64,000 nucleotides of DNA from Acidihalobacter prosperus (GTDB lineage Bacteria > Pseudomonadota > Gammaproteobacteria > DSM-5130 > Acidihalobacteraceae). The notes below the pieces were generated by a model that ran no database searches, had not been told where the DNA came from, and was given only the letters and a program-made list of their open reading frames with translations. Positions 18,087-28,720 of the stretch are shown piece by piece. Numbering within the stretch: the stretch's first letter is position 1; each line of letters starts with the position of its first letter. The position numbers and the translations under genes are program-made. The stretch lies in assembly GCF_000754095.2 (NCBI RefSeq), contig NZ_JQSG02000001.1, forward strand, positions 124,001 through 188,000, in the 5' to 3' direction.

Positions 18087-19427
18087 GTGGCGCGCAGAAA
18101 CAACCGGCGCCGCGGCCCGCCGCGGGCCCCGGCCGAACTGTCCATCGAATCGCTGGCCCAGGACGGGCGCGGCGTCGCACGGCTCGACGGCAAGGCCGTG
18201 TTTGTGGCCGGCGGGTTGCCCGGCGAGCGCGTGCGCGCCGCCTTCACGCAGACCCATCGCGACTACGACGAGGCCGAGGCGGAGGCGGTGCTCACGGCCT
18301 CGCCCGAACGGGTCGATCCGCGCTGCCCGCACTACGGCGTCTGCGGCGGCTGCAGCCTGCAGCACCTCGCCCCCGAGGCGCAGATCGCCGCCAAACAGCG
18401 CGCCCTGCTGGAAGCCCTGTCGCGCATCGGCGGCGTCGCGCCGGAACACGTGCTGGAGCCGCTCACCGCGCCGGTGTGGGGTTATCGGCGCAAGGCGCGA
18501 CTGGGCGTGCGCTACGTCGCCAAGAAGGGGCGGGTGCTGATCGGGTTCCGCGAACGCCAGGGACGCCTGCTGGCCGACCTCGCGCGTTGCGAGGTGCTGG
18601 TGCCCGAGGTGGGCGAGCGCTTCGGCGAACTGGCGGCGCTGATCGAGGGCCTGAGCGTACGCGAGCAGATCCCGCAGATCGAGGTCATGGCGGGCGACGG
18701 GGCGATCAGTCTGGTGTTTCGCCACCTCGAACCCCTGAACGACGACGACCGCGCCCGATTGACCGCCTTTGCGCAGGACACGGGCCTGTTCGTCGCCCTG
18801 CAGCCGGGCGGGCCCGATACCATCGTCCCGTTGTGGCCGCAAGCGCAGCCGCTCAGCTACGCACAGCCGGATTTCGGCACCCACGTGAACTTCCGTCCGG
18901 GCGATTTCATCCAGGTCAACGCCGGGATCAACCGCCAGATGGTCGTGCGCGCCCTTGAACTGCTCGACGTGCGGCCGGACATGGACGTGCTGGAGCTGTT
19001 CAGCGGCCTGGGCAATTTCACTCTGCCGCTGCTCGCCCGCGGGGCGCGGGTGGTGGCCGTCGAAGTCGACCCCGCGATGACCGAGCGCGCCGCGCGCAAC
19101 GCGATCGCGAACAGTCTTGCCGGCGCCGAGCAGCACGCCGCCGACCTGTTCGCGCCAGACCCCAAGGCGCCCTGGCTCGCCCGCCGCTACGACCGCGTGC
19201 TGCTCGACCCGCCGCGCTCCGGTGCGCGCGAGATGCTGCCGTACATCGCTCGTCTGGCGCCGGCGCGCATCGTCTACGTCTCCTGCGATCCGGCCACCCT
19301 CGCGCGCGATGCCGGGGAGTTGGCGAAGGTTCACGGCTACCGTCTCGAAGCGGCCGGCGTCATGGACATGTTCCCGCATACCGCCCACGTCGAGTCCATC
19401 GCCCTGTTCGTGCGTCCCGGCGCCTGA
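18087..19427 (+). CDS. rlmD: 23S rRNA (uracil(1939)-C(5))-methyltransferase RlmD
   Basis: SAM-dependent RNA methyltransferase (446 aa) with an N-terminal TRAM domain (about 15-75), a [4Fe-4S] cluster site (C80, C86, C89, C168) and a Rossmann methyltransferase domain (ELFSGLGNFTLPL, LDPPRSGA). The catalytic cysteine lies in VYVSCDPATLARD. GTG 18087 is chosen; TTG 18081 would overlap the exonuclease stop and is also possible. It is the last gene of the long plus-strand run from 9.5 kb. Confidence 0.96.
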   Translation: MARRNNRRRGPPRAPAELSIESLAQDGRGVARLDGKAVFVAGGLPGERVRAAFTQTHRDYDEAEAEAVLTASPERVDPRCPHYGVCGGCSLQHLAPEAQIAAKQRALLEALSRIGGVAPEHVLEPLTAPVWGYRRKARLGVRYVAKKGRVLIGFRERQGRLLADLARCEVLVPEVGERFGELAALIEGLSVREQIPQIEVMAGDGAISLVFRHLEPLNDDDRARLTAFAQDTGLFVALQPGGPDTIVPLWPQAQPLSYAQPDFGTHVNFRPGDFIQVNAGINRQMVVRALELLDVRPDMDVLELFSGLGNFTLPLLARGARVVAVEVDPAMTERAARNAIANSLAGAEQHAADLFAPDPKAPWLARRYDRVLLDPPRSGAREMLPYIARLAPARIVYVSCDPATLARDAGELAKVHGYRLEAAGVMDMFPHTAHVESIALFVRPGA

Positions 19428-19515
19428 CAGCTTGCTAGCGGATTCTCGCCTCTACTGGCTTTGCTGCGGGTGCATCTTCGCGATGTTGTCGGGACCTCCT
19501 TAGGTCAGTGAATGC

Positions 19516-19899
19516 ATGGACCCCGTAGACGCCATTGCCGAACGCCGTATCCGCGAGGCGCTCGAACGCGGCGAACTGGACGATCTGCCCGGTGCGGGCC
19601 GTCCGCTGAATCTGGACGACGACGCTCATGTGCCACCGGAACTGCGCGCGGCTTATCGTCTGCTCAAGAATGCCGGTTTCCTGCCGCCGGAGGTCGAACT
19701 GCGCCGCGAGATCGGCGAGGCTCAGGGGCTCATCGATGCCGCGACCGGACCCGGGGAACGCGATCGGGCGCAGCGTCGCTTGGAGCTGCTGCACCTGCGC
19801 CTGCGGCTGCGCGGCGATTCAGGGCGTGATCCGCGATTGGACGAGGCCTACCGCGAGGCGGTGCAAGTGCGTCTCGACCGTTGCGGGAGCGGGGGCTGA
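19516..19899 (+). CDS. DUF1992 (DnaJ homologue subfamily C member 28-type) protein
   Basis: Small cytosolic protein of 127 aa. The block AIAERRIREALERGELDDLPGAGRPL at the start defines the DUF1992 family, and the rest is charged and helical. No J-domain is present despite the family name. The role is unknown. It converges with sixA. The 88 bases before it hold no feature I can support. Confidence 0.85.
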   Translation: MDPVDAIAERRIREALERGELDDLPGAGRPLNLDDDAHVPPELRAAYRLLKNAGFLPPEVELRREIGEAQGLIDAATGPGERDRAQRRLELLHLRLRLRGDSGRDPRLDEAYREAVQVRLDRCGSGG

Positions 19900-19960
19900 G
19901 GCGGCTTTGTTCGATCCTGGATGTCGGGCAGTGGTATGCGTCGATGGTGCCTGCCGCGGC

Positions 19961-20488
19961 TTATCCCGTCACGGGGCTCGTAGCCGTTTCGGCTTCGGCA
20001 GGGTCCTTGGGCACCATCAGCAGGGTCCGGGTGCCGATACCCCAATCGGTTGCTCGCCACTGCTCGATGGGCAGGGTGAGGGTATAGGCGCCAGCGGTCG
20101 GCAGGTTGTCGAGCCGGTCGCCGGTCAATGCGTTTGCCAGCATCGTCAGGCCGGGATTGTGACCGACAATCAGCAGATGCGCATCCTCATCGGCCTGCCC
20201 GCGGAGGATCGTGAGCAGCGTCTGCACGCCGGCTTCGTAGATGCGCGGCTCCCAGAGGATGCGCGCGTGCGGGTAGGCGAGCGCATCGGCGACTGCTTCC
20301 GCCGTGGCGCGCGCGCGTAGCGCCGGGCTGCTGACGATGCGCGTGGGTTGAAGACCGCGCCGGGCGAGCCGGCGCCCCATGTTGGGGGCGTCGGTTCGTC
20401 CGCGACCATTGAGCGGACGCTCGAAATCGCCGAGATCGGGCCGTTTCCAGCTCGACTTGGCATGACGCAACAGCGTGAGTGTCTTCAT
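19961..20488 (-). CDS. sixA: Phosphohistidine phosphatase SixA
   Basis: Histidine phosphatase of 175 aa. The catalytic motif LLRHAKS (H9) near the N-terminus and the second histidine in IVGHNPGL match SixA, which dephosphorylates the nitrogen-branch phosphotransferase protein NPr in E. coli; older work linked it to ArcB. SSPALRARATAEAVA is also conserved. It lies 27 bases downstream of the host-attachment family gene on the same strand. Confidence 0.9.
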   Translation of the reverse strand: MKTLTLLRHAKSSWKRPDLGDFERPLNGRGRTDAPNMGRRLARRGLQPTRIVSSPALRARATAEAVADALAYPHARILWEPRIYEAGVQTLLTILRGQADEDAHLLIVGHNPGLTMLANALTGDRLDNLPTAGAYTLTLPIEQWRATDWGIGTRTLLMVPKDPAEAETATSPVTG

Positions 20489-20515
20489 GGTCGGCAGGCG
20501 CGCGCGGGTGATGCG

Positions 20516-20956
20516 TTACAGGAAGTCGGGCAGATGCTGACGCAGATGCAGGCCGTCAAAGGCGGTCAGATCCTTGGGTATCTCGCTGCTCACCTTGCCG
20601 CGCAGCGAACCGCCCATGCATTCGCGCAGGCGGCCGAGGAAGGCCGGTGCGGCGGCGATGTGCAGACGTTCGCAGGGCGTGTTGCGCATGACTTCGGCGA
20701 GCCTGTCGCAGACCATGCGTGCGAAGCGCATGGCCTCTTCGGATTTGGGGTCGACCCGGGGTGCCATGGCATGGCGGCTCTGGCCACTGGTGTCGTGCGC
20801 GCGGCCGGCCTTGTCGCTGAGCATGTCGCGGGCTTTCAGGCGCGCCTCGCTGTCGACCCAGGCGGCCTGCTCGACGAGCTTGCCGTTGCGGGAGGAGGAG
20901 CAGAAAAGGCGGGCGCGGCCGGCGTTGGCGACGAGAACCCAGATAGGATTGATCAT
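20516..20956 (-). CDS. Host attachment protein family (PF10116-type)
   Basis: Protein of 146 aa beginning with WVLVANAGRARLF, the mark of the family named for attachment to host cells, with SRHAM and HIAAAPAFLGRLRE later. Despite the name most members come from free-living bacteria and the biochemical role is unclear; the fold resembles eRF1 domain 2. ATG 20956 is chosen because the motif starts directly after it. The 141 bases to the next gene show nothing I can support. Confidence 0.85.
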   Translation of the reverse strand: MINPIWVLVANAGRARLFCSSSRNGKLVEQAAWVDSEARLKARDMLSDKAGRAHDTSGQSRHAMAPRVDPKSEEAMRFARMVCDRLAEVMRNTPCERLHIAAAPAFLGRLRECMGGSLRGKVSSEIPKDLTAFDGLHLRQHLPDFL

Positions 20957-21097
20957 ATGCGTTGACCTCGCTGTGAGTGAAGGTGAACTGCATGGGGGGA
21001 ATACCCCAAGATCAATTGAAGATGATGCGCCGCAGCGGGGCAAGGCCGATTCCGACGGGCGGCGGGGCGTCCGGTCTGCCGTCCCGCCGCGGGGTCG

Positions 21098-21919
21098 TCA
21101 GGAGGCGCTCGGCGGCAACATCTCGGCCGCGGCCTGAACGCCGGGCGACTTGCAGACCTTGGCGGGTTGCTGGCCGGTGGTCTGGCAGATCGCGGCGGTG
21201 ATGAGATTGGCCTGTGGCATCACCACGCGCGACAGCATGCCCTTGGGATTGGCCAGCTTTTCCGCTATCTGAGCCCAGTCGAGCTTGGCATAGAGATCGG
21301 GGTTGACCGGTGCCCCGAGCAGCAGCCATCGGCCGCCGATGTAGAGGAAGGGGATACCATTGGGATGGGCGGTATAGGGCTCGGCATCGAACTCCTGGAA
21401 CAGCTTGGCCGGCTGCCCCTTGAGCGGATCGAGCGGGTGCCCGAGCCGGTCGGCGGTTTCGACCGGGACGAAGTCCACGTGGCGGCTGCTGTACTGCGCC
21501 TTGGCGAAGGTGACGGTGGTGGTGTCGGGATACACGTCCTTGGGGCTGGAGCGCATGGTACGCAGGCCCTGGAAGTCGCCGAAGCGCATCAGCGCGATGG
21601 TCAGCGGCCAGCGCAGCGCGGCGCAGAAGGGGCAGTAGTCGGCGCCAACGTAGAGTACGGTGCTCTTGCCGGCAGCCTGACCCGGGTTGGGGCCCTTGAT
21701 TGCCTGCATGGAGGTGAAATCGGGGGCGCGGGTGGCGGCCAGGCCCTCCTGCGAGGCCTTTTGCAGGTTTTTGACGATGCCCGGTTCGAGCGGCTGGTCG
21801 AGCGTGGCATCGGCTCTTGGCGGCATCAGGCTGCCCGCATGGGCGGAAAGAGCGGCGAGCAGCGGCAGGGCAGCGAGGGCGGCCGACCGGAGCGGCGAGA
21901 GGGTTCTGGATTGGCGCAT
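21098..21919 (-). CDS. Exported thioredoxin-fold protein, DUF929-like
   Basis: Protein of 273 aa with a signal peptide (about 1-28, cleavage near AHA-GS) and a thioredoxin-like domain carrying C96-P-F-C99 after VLYVGADY. The segment that follows (ALRWPLTIALMRFG) and PFLYIGGRW later match the DUF929 family, best known from acidophile archaea and bacteria. It is probably a periplasmic thiol-disulfide protein or reductase. It lies 15 bases downstream of moeA on the same strand, and no dedicated redox partner is adjacent; dsbC is at 26.8 kb. Confidence 0.8.
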   Translation of the reverse strand: MRQSRTLSPLRSAALAALPLLAALSAHAGSLMPPRADATLDQPLEPGIVKNLQKASQEGLAATRAPDFTSMQAIKGPNPGQAAGKSTVLYVGADYCPFCAALRWPLTIALMRFGDFQGLRTMRSSPKDVYPDTTTVTFAKAQYSSRHVDFVPVETADRLGHPLDPLKGQPAKLFQEFDAEPYTAHPNGIPFLYIGGRWLLLGAPVNPDLYAKLDWAQIAEKLANPKGMLSRVVMPQANLITAAICQTTGQQPAKVCKSPGVQAAAEMLPPSAS

Positions 21920-21934
21920 GAAGCTTTGGCTCCC

Positions 21935-23182
21935 TTATCGGAAAAGTGCGTGAAACGGAATGACGTCCACCGTGGCCCCGGCGGCCATTGGGCCGGCATC
22001 GCGGGGCAGTCGGATCAGGCAGTTGGCGCGGCTCATGCCGCTCAGTATATGCGACGACTGCAGCCCGGAGGTCTCGACTTCCAATGTGCCGTCGGGTCGC
22101 TGCGTGAGCACGCCACGCTGAAAATCCGTGCGCCCCGGGTTCTTGCGTAGCGCCGAGCGGGCGGTCGCGCGCAGGATCAACGGCGCAGCGTAGGATTCGC
22201 CGCGCAGACGGCGCAGCGCGGGCGCAACGAACAGGGCGAAGGTCACCATCACCGCGACGGGGTTGCCTGGCAGGCCGAAGAACCAGGCATTGTCCACGCG
22301 CCCGAAATTCAGAGGCCGCCCCGGTTTCATGGCGATCTTCCAGAATTGCGCGGCACCGTGTTCGCGCAGCACGCGGGTGACATGATCGGCGGCGCCCACC
22401 GAGGCACCGCCGCTGGTGACAATCAGGTCGGCCTGCGCCGCGGCTTGCGCCATCACGCGCCGGGTGGCGGCCTCGTCGTCGGGAATGCGGCCGAGGTCGG
22501 TGGCTTCGACACCGGTTTCGCGCAGCAGGCCATGGAGCGTATGGCGGTTGCTGTCGTAGATTTCGCCCTCGCCGAGCGCTTCGCCGGCGCTGCGCAGTTC
22601 GTCGCCGGTGGAAAAATAGGCCACGCGAGGCAGGCGGCGCACGTCGACCTCGGTCAGACCCAGCGAGGCGAGCAGGCCCAGCTCGGCGCTGCCGACGCGG
22701 TGCCCGGCCGGAAGCACCGTGCTGCCGGCCGCGATGTCCTCGCCGGCTTGACGCACGTTGGCGCCCGCAGCAGGCGCCTGCTCGACGCGGATGCGCTCGC
22801 CCTCCACGCGCACATGTTCCTGCTGGACCACCGTATCGGCGTCGCGAGGCATGACGCCGCCGGTCATCACACGCACGCATTCCCCGGGGCCGATGTCGCC
22901 GCGGTAGGGGTGGCCGGCGAAGGCCTCGCCCACGATGCGGAAGGCTGTGCCCATGGCGAGTTCGTCTGCGCGCAGGGCATAGCCGTCCATGGCCGAGTTG
23001 GCGTGCGGCGGCACGTCGATCGGCGCGGAGACAGGTTGTGCCAGCACCCGCCCGAGGGCGCCGTGCAGGTCGACGCGCTGCGCGCCCTCAAGCGGTTGCA
23101 CCGTCTCCAGCACACGGGCCAGTGCCGCCTCCACCGTCAGCGCCTCGGGATCGGTTTCGTCGCAACTGCTGGGAATGCTCAT
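21935..23182 (-). CDS. moeA: Molybdopterin molybdenumtransferase MoeA
   Basis: Cytosolic enzyme (415 aa) that inserts molybdate into adenylylated molybdopterin. Family motifs: PHANSAMDGYALR near 60, GEIYDSN near 190, TSGGASVGAADH near 250, and GLPGNPVAVMVTF near 325. An AGGAGAAACCG site precedes ATG 23182. mobB lies 19 bases upstream on the same strand, so the two form a molybdenum cofactor operon; moaB is at 63.1 kb. Confidence 0.96.
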   Translation of the reverse strand: MSIPSSCDETDPEALTVEAALARVLETVQPLEGAQRVDLHGALGRVLAQPVSAPIDVPPHANSAMDGYALRADELAMGTAFRIVGEAFAGHPYRGDIGPGECVRVMTGGVMPRDADTVVQQEHVRVEGERIRVEQAPAAGANVRQAGEDIAAGSTVLPAGHRVGSAELGLLASLGLTEVDVRRLPRVAYFSTGDELRSAGEALGEGEIYDSNRHTLHGLLRETGVEATDLGRIPDDEAATRRVMAQAAAQADLIVTSGGASVGAADHVTRVLREHGAAQFWKIAMKPGRPLNFGRVDNAWFFGLPGNPVAVMVTFALFVAPALRRLRGESYAAPLILRATARSALRKNPGRTDFQRGVLTQRPDGTLEVETSGLQSSHILSGMSRANCLIRLPRDAGPMAAGATVDVIPFHALFR

Positions 23183-23201
23183 CGGTTTCTCCTTGCCTGC
23201 G

Positions 23202-23723
23202 TCAGCCCGCCAGACAGTGGCGAACGACGAATTCGGCCACGGTGTCGGGCGTGTCGATATCCAGCTGCGGCAGTCGCGTGTCCAGCCGGGTGTCTCTGAC
23301 CACGGCGATGATATCCGGATCGTCCGGGTACAGCAGCGGCTTGCCCACGGCGGCGCGGTGGACTTCGATCTTGGGGAAGTGTTCGTGCTTGAAACCCTCG
23401 ACCAGCACCAGATCGGCCCGTGCGGGATCGAGGTGGGCGAGCAGTTCGGCGAGTTCGGGCTCGCGCTCGTCGGGCGATTCCACCATCAGCGCCCAGCGTC
23501 GGCGCGAGGCGATCAGCATCTGCTCGGCGCCGGCCTTGCGCAGGGTATGGCTGTCCTTGCCGGGCTGGTCGATGTCGAAATCGTGGTGCGCGTGCTTGAT
23601 CATGGCCACGCGCAGGCCGCGTGCGCGCAGCAGCGGCAGCAGGCGCGCCAGCAGCGTGGTCTTGCCGCTGCCGCTCCAGGCGGCGAAGCCGAGCACCGGT
23701 CGGGGATACGAAAATGCGGACAT
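23202..23723 (-). CDS. mobB: Molybdopterin-guanine dinucleotide biosynthesis protein MobB
   Basis: P-loop GTP-binding protein (173 aa) with GSGKTTLLARLLP near residue 18, IKHAHHDFDIDQPGKDSH, and LVLVEGFKHE. MobB assists addition of GMP to molybdopterin, so this organism probably makes the bis-MGD cofactor of DMSO-reductase-type enzymes. It is the first gene of the mobB-moeA unit. Confidence 0.95.
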   Translation of the reverse strand: MSAFSYPRPVLGFAAWSGSGKTTLLARLLPLLRARGLRVAMIKHAHHDFDIDQPGKDSHTLRKAGAEQMLIASRRRWALMVESPDEREPELAELLAHLDPARADLVLVEGFKHEHFPKIEVHRAAVGKPLLYPDDPDIIAVVRDTRLDTRLPQLDIDTPDTVAEFVVRHCLAG

Positions 23724-23829
23724 GCGATCGGGTCTGCGGGTGTGAAGGCCTGCGGATGATCGCGTAAGCCGCGGCTCGGGGCAACGTCGATGCTATGCTT
23801 TAACCCGTCCTCGACTCGGGAGCAGCACT

Positions 23830-25053
23830 TTGAAGCGCCTCCATGCGCTGGTTTTGCTGATTTTCGGCCTTGCGCTGCCGCCGGTCGCTGCCGCCGCATC
23901 CCAGGGGCTGGCCGTGATGCTGTCGCTCGACGGTCGGCTCGACACGGCCAGCGTGTCGCACCTGCGGCATGAGCTTGCCGTGGCCCGCGACCGCGATGCC
24001 GTTCTTGTCGTGCTCACTCTGAACGCGCGCGGCATCGTGGCGGAGGCGGCGAGCCAAGCCATCGAGGCGATACTGCATTCGCCGGTGCCCGTCGCCTGTC
24101 TGGCCTATCCGTCCGGTACGCGCCTTGCGGCAGACGCAACGCGTCTGCTGTCCGCCTGCGGGGTGGCGGCGATGGCGCCGGGCACCCGCCTGGATCTGGC
24201 GGCCTCGACCCAGGCATTGCGTCCCTTGGCGGATCGCAATGGTCGAATGGTCGACTGGCAACAGATCGACGTTCATGCGGGCAAGGATCTGACCGCCGCC
24301 GAAGCCCAGCATGCACGCCTCGTGGATCTGCTGGCGACCGGCCCGGAGGCGCTGCTGCTCGCGCTCGACGGGCACCGCGTGCGCAGCCATGCCGGCTGGC
24401 AGGTGTTGCATACGGACAACCTGCGTCTCGTGCACGACAATCCGGGGGAGAAGGAGGGCATCATGGCGTGGATCAGCGATCCCAACGTGGCATTTCTGCT
24501 GCTGCTCATCGGTTTCTACGGCATCGTCTTCGAGCTCGCCGGTCCGGGGCTCATCCTGCCGGGTACCCTCGGCGCGGTATCCCTGATCCTGGCACTGATC
24601 GCCTTGCAGGACATGCCGATCAACTATCTGGGCATGGGGCTGATGCTGGTCGGCATTGCGATGATGGTGGGCGAGAGCTTCGTCGCCCTGTTCGCGGTGC
24701 TCGGGCTTGCCGGCGTGGTCGTGTTCACGGCCGGGTCGCTGCTTATGTTCGATACGCACGACATCCGCGTCTCCCTGCCCATGATCGGCGCCACGGCGGC
24801 GGTTTCGGCCGGATTTTTCCTGTGGCTGATCGGCCGTCTGCTGCGCCTGCGGCGGCGCGGCGCGGTCAGCGGCCGCGAGGCCATGATCGGCGCCCGAGGC
24901 GTGGTCGCGGAGGATTTTGCCGGAACCGGGCACATCCATGTCAACGGCGAACTCTGGCGCGCGCGCTGCGACGCCGCATTGCAGCGCGGCCAGCATGTGC
25001 GCATTACGGCGATCGACGGCCTTGAACTTACGGTAATTCCTGAGGAGAAATGA
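23830..25053 (+). CDS. NfeD family protein with degenerate ClpP-like domain
   Basis: Membrane protein of 407 aa: signal peptide (about 1-22), a ClpP-class domain (about 25-200), four or five membrane helices (about 225-345) and a C-terminal soluble OB-fold NfeD domain (about 350-405). Full-length NfeD proteases carry a catalytic serine in an ASAG motif. At the aligned place (residues 99-104) this protein reads LAADAT, and the GG of the oxyanion loop is also lost (NARGI), so it is probably not a protease. It starts at TTG 23830 and overlaps the slipin gene, its usual partner, in ATGA. Confidence 0.88.
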   Translation: MKRLHALVLLIFGLALPPVAAAASQGLAVMLSLDGRLDTASVSHLRHELAVARDRDAVLVVLTLNARGIVAEAASQAIEAILHSPVPVACLAYPSGTRLAADATRLLSACGVAAMAPGTRLDLAASTQALRPLADRNGRMVDWQQIDVHAGKDLTAAEAQHARLVDLLATGPEALLLALDGHRVRSHAGWQVLHTDNLRLVHDNPGEKEGIMAWISDPNVAFLLLLIGFYGIVFELAGPGLILPGTLGAVSLILALIALQDMPINYLGMGLMLVGIAMMVGESFVALFAVLGLAGVVVFTAGSLLMFDTHDIRVSLPMIGATAAVSAGFFLWLIGRLLRLRRRGAVSGREAMIGARGVVAEDFAGTGHIHVNGELWRARCDAALQRGQHVRITAIDGLELTVIPEEK

Positions 25054-25818
25054 ATATGTATATGATTATTCCGGTATTATTGGTTCTTGGTATCGCCTTC
25101 GCGTCGATACGCGTGGTGCCCGAATACCAGCGCGGCGTGGTGTTCTTCCTGGGGCGCTTTCAGGCCGTCAAGGGGCCGGGACTGATTTTCGTCATCCCCG
25201 TCATCCAGCAGGTGGTGCGCGTGGATCTGCGCGTCATCACCATGGACGTGCCCAGCCAGGACGTCATCTCGCGCGACAACGTCACGGTCAAGGTCAACGC
25301 CGTGCTGTACTTCCGCGTGGTCGACGCGGAAAAGGCGATCATCCAGGTGGAGAACTATTACATGGCGACCAGTCAGCTCGCGCAGACCACGCTGCGTTCC
25401 GTGCTCGGCAAGCACGAGCTGGACGAGATGCTGGCCGAGCGCGACCGCCTCAACAGCGACATCCAGGAGATCCTCGACGAGCAGACCTCCTCCTGGGGCA
25501 TCAAGGTGACCAACGTCGAGCTCAAGCAGGTCGAGCTGGACGAGAGCATGGTGCGCGCCATCTCGCGCCAGGCCGAGGCCGAGCGCGAGCGCCGCGCCAA
25601 GGTGATCAACGCCGAGGGCGAGCTGCAGGCCTCGCAGACCCTGCTGCAGGCTGCCAGCGTCATCGCGCAGAATCCGCAGGCGCTGCAGTTGCGCTATCTG
25701 CAGACGGTCAGCGACATGTCCACGCGCAACAGCTCCACTATCCTGTTCCCGTTGCCCATGGACCTGTTCAAGCCGATGATGCAGGCCGTTTCGCCGGGCA
25801 AGGGCGCCGCGGACAACG

Positions 25819-25829
<11 letters not shown>
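25050..25829 (+). CDS. SPFH/stomatin family protein (slipin)
   Basis: Membrane-anchored protein of 259 aa with one N-terminal hydrophobic segment (about 4-20), an SPFH domain ([17 protein letters not shown] to about 195) and a helical tail. Slipins form large ring assemblies in the membrane and are partnered with NfeD proteins. Its ATG overlaps the NfeD-gene stop behind GAGGAG, and its end overlaps xerD by 11 bases. Confidence 0.93.
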
Positions 25830-26736
<907 letters not shown>

Positions 26737-26775
26737 TATGCTATCCGCCTGCGATTTCCTCATCCCGGAAACTTC

Positions 26776-27531
26776 ATGTCCCTCATTTCGAAACGCCTGT
26801 TCGTCTCGACCCTCGCCTGCTGTCTGCTGATGCCCGCCGCGGCACTGGCCGATGCCGGCAAGACCGCCGCCGACGGCGCCAAGGCCCTGCGCCAGCGCCT
26901 CGTCAAGCTCATCCCAGGCCAAGCGCCGGATGCCGTCGAGCCGACGCCGATTCCCGGCCTGTTTCAGGTCCGCTATGGGCTCAAGGTGTTCTATCTCACC
27001 GGCAACGGCCGCTACCTGATCCAGGGCCAGCTCGTCGATCTCAAGGACCGTCAGAACCTCACCGACACCAGCCTGGACAAGGCCCGCCTCGGTCTGATCG
27101 ACGCGTTGCCGGCGAGCAGCTTCATCGAGTACCGCCCCAAGGGCAAGGCACGCTATACCATCAGCGTGTTCAGCGACGTCGACTGCCCCTACTGCCGGGC
27201 GCTGCACGCCGAGGTGCCGGCGCTCAACCGCAAGGGCGTGGCCGTGCGCTATCTCTTCTTCCCGCGCAGCGGTCCGGATACGCCGTCGTACTACACCGCC
27301 GTCAGCGCCTGGTGCGCCAAGGATCGGCAGACCGCCTTCACCCGCGCCATGGAAGGCAAGGCCATCCCCAAGGCCACCTGCGCCAACCCGGTCAAGCGCG
27401 ACTTCGATCTCGGCGTGCGTTTCGGCGTCGAAGGCACCCCCACCATCGTCCTGCAGAACGGCCAGGTCCTCCCCGGTTACCTGCCGGTGGACAAGCTGAT
27501 GCAGGCGATCAAGGACGCCTCGGCGAGCTAG
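26776..27531 (+). CDS. dsbC: Thiol:disulfide interchange protein DsbC
   Basis: Periplasmic disulfide isomerase (251 aa) with a signal peptide (about 1-25), an N-terminal dimerisation domain and a thioredoxin domain carrying C137-P-Y-C140 and the cis-proline loop GTPTIVL. DsbD would keep it reduced but is not in the window. It follows xerD by 39 bases, the conserved order. Confidence 0.95.
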   Translation: MSLISKRLFVSTLACCLLMPAAALADAGKTAADGAKALRQRLVKLIPGQAPDAVEPTPIPGLFQVRYGLKVFYLTGNGRYLIQGQLVDLKDRQNLTDTSLDKARLGLIDALPASSFIEYRPKGKARYTISVFSDVDCPYCRALHAEVPALNRKGVAVRYLFFPRSGPDTPSYYTAVSAWCAKDRQTAFTRAMEGKAIPKATCANPVKRDFDLGVRFGVEGTPTIVLQNGQVLPGYLPVDKLMQAIKDASAS

Positions 27532-27572
27532 GGTCGAACGCGTCTGCCTGACCCGCGAGGACATTGGCCGAA

Positions 27573-28502
27573 TCAGGCAACCAGCCGTCGCAGCCGCGAG
27601 ATGTCCCGCAGGGGCGGGGCGCCGAACATGCGGTTGTATTCGCGGCTGAATTGCGAGGGACTCTCGTAGCCGACATTGAACGAGGCGGTCGACGCATCCA
27701 GGTTTTCGGTCAGCATCAGGCGCCGTGCCTCGTGCAGGCGCAGCCATTTCTGGTACTGCAGCGGGCTCATGGCGGTCATGGCGCGGAAATGGTGGTGCAG
27801 GGTGGACGGGCTCATGTCGACCTGCCTGGCGAGTTCGTCGATGCGCAGGGTTTGCCGGAAGTTTTCCTTCAGCCACTCGATGGCCCGCGCGATCTGATTG
27901 CCCTGGCTGCCCATGGAGGCGATGTGACGCAGGCGCATGCCCTGGTCGCCGACCAGCAGGCGGTAGGTGATTTCCCGCTGGATCAGCGGTGCCAGAATCG
28001 GCAGGTCCTGCGGCTCGTCCAGCAGATCGAGCAGGCGCTCGAAGGCCTGGAGCAGCGGCAATGTCATCTCGCCCGTGGCCATCCCGCGCCCGCCCTGGTT
28101 CGCGCGCGGCGCAGGGAGGTGGCTGTCGACCATCAGCTGCGAGACCTCGCGCAGGTCGAGCACCAGCTTCAGGCCCAGATAGGGCCTTTCCGGGCTCGCC
28201 TCGATAATCTGGAAATCCGTCGGCAGGTGCGTGGAGGTGATCAGGTAGCGCTGCGCGTCGTAGACGTAGACGTCGCTGCCGAGAATGACGCGCTTGGCGC
28301 CCTGCACGACCATGCAGATGCTCGGCTCGTACAGCCCGCCCACGGGCTCCGTCGGCCCGTGTTTGCGATACAGCGACAGGGGCGGAATCGCGCTCGGCGA
28401 CAGTTCCCCGGCGGCCGTGAAACGCCCGATGCGATGACGCAGGCCAGCCAGGGCCTGCTCGATCGGCTCAAGGGGTTCAATCGGGTCGGTCGATGCCGGC
28501 AT
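27573..28502 (-). CDS. AraC family transcription regulator (YqhC-like)
   Basis: Regulator of 309 aa with an AraC N-terminal sensor domain (about 25-180, with the EPSICMVVQGAKR segment) and a C-terminal double helix-turn-helix (about 205-300, ending VGYESPSQFSREYNRMFG). This architecture is that of YqhC, which controls an aldehyde reductase in E. coli. It is transcribed away from a zinc alcohol/aldehyde dehydrogenase and a cupin gene across 218 bases, which supports control of those genes by aldehydes or related electrophiles. The inducer is inferred. Confidence 0.88.
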   Translation of the reverse strand: MPASTDPIEPLEPIEQALAGLRHRIGRFTAAGELSPSAIPPLSLYRKHGPTEPVGGLYEPSICMVVQGAKRVILGSDVYVYDAQRYLITSTHLPTDFQIIEASPERPYLGLKLVLDLREVSQLMVDSHLPAPRANQGGRGMATGEMTLPLLQAFERLLDLLDEPQDLPILAPLIQREITYRLLVGDQGMRLRHIASMGSQGNQIARAIEWLKENFRQTLRIDELARQVDMSPSTLHHHFRAMTAMSPLQYQKWLRLHEARRLMLTENLDASTASFNVGYESPSQFSREYNRMFGAPPLRDISRLRRLVA

Positions 28503-28720
28503 CGCTGCGCTCCACGCTCACAAGGCTGTCCGTCAGCCTAATCCTTGCCGTGCGCGAAATCCATTCGTCCGGAGGATCAGGCAATAAAACAACTCAAATG
28601 GTCTAACCGGGCTCCTGGGTCGCCACCTATTATGCAATCCGAGTTCGCTCACGGATATCGCAATGCCCCGCAGGCCGGGGCTTGACCCGTCCTACCGCTA
28701 CACCCGATGGAGGTGCCACG

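Noticed and set aside
28664-28680. GCCCCG/CGGGGC hairpin before the dehydrogenase gene as riboswitch or attenuator
   Set aside because: Only a six-base stem with no alternative pairing or T-run; too small to support a regulatory RNA claim.
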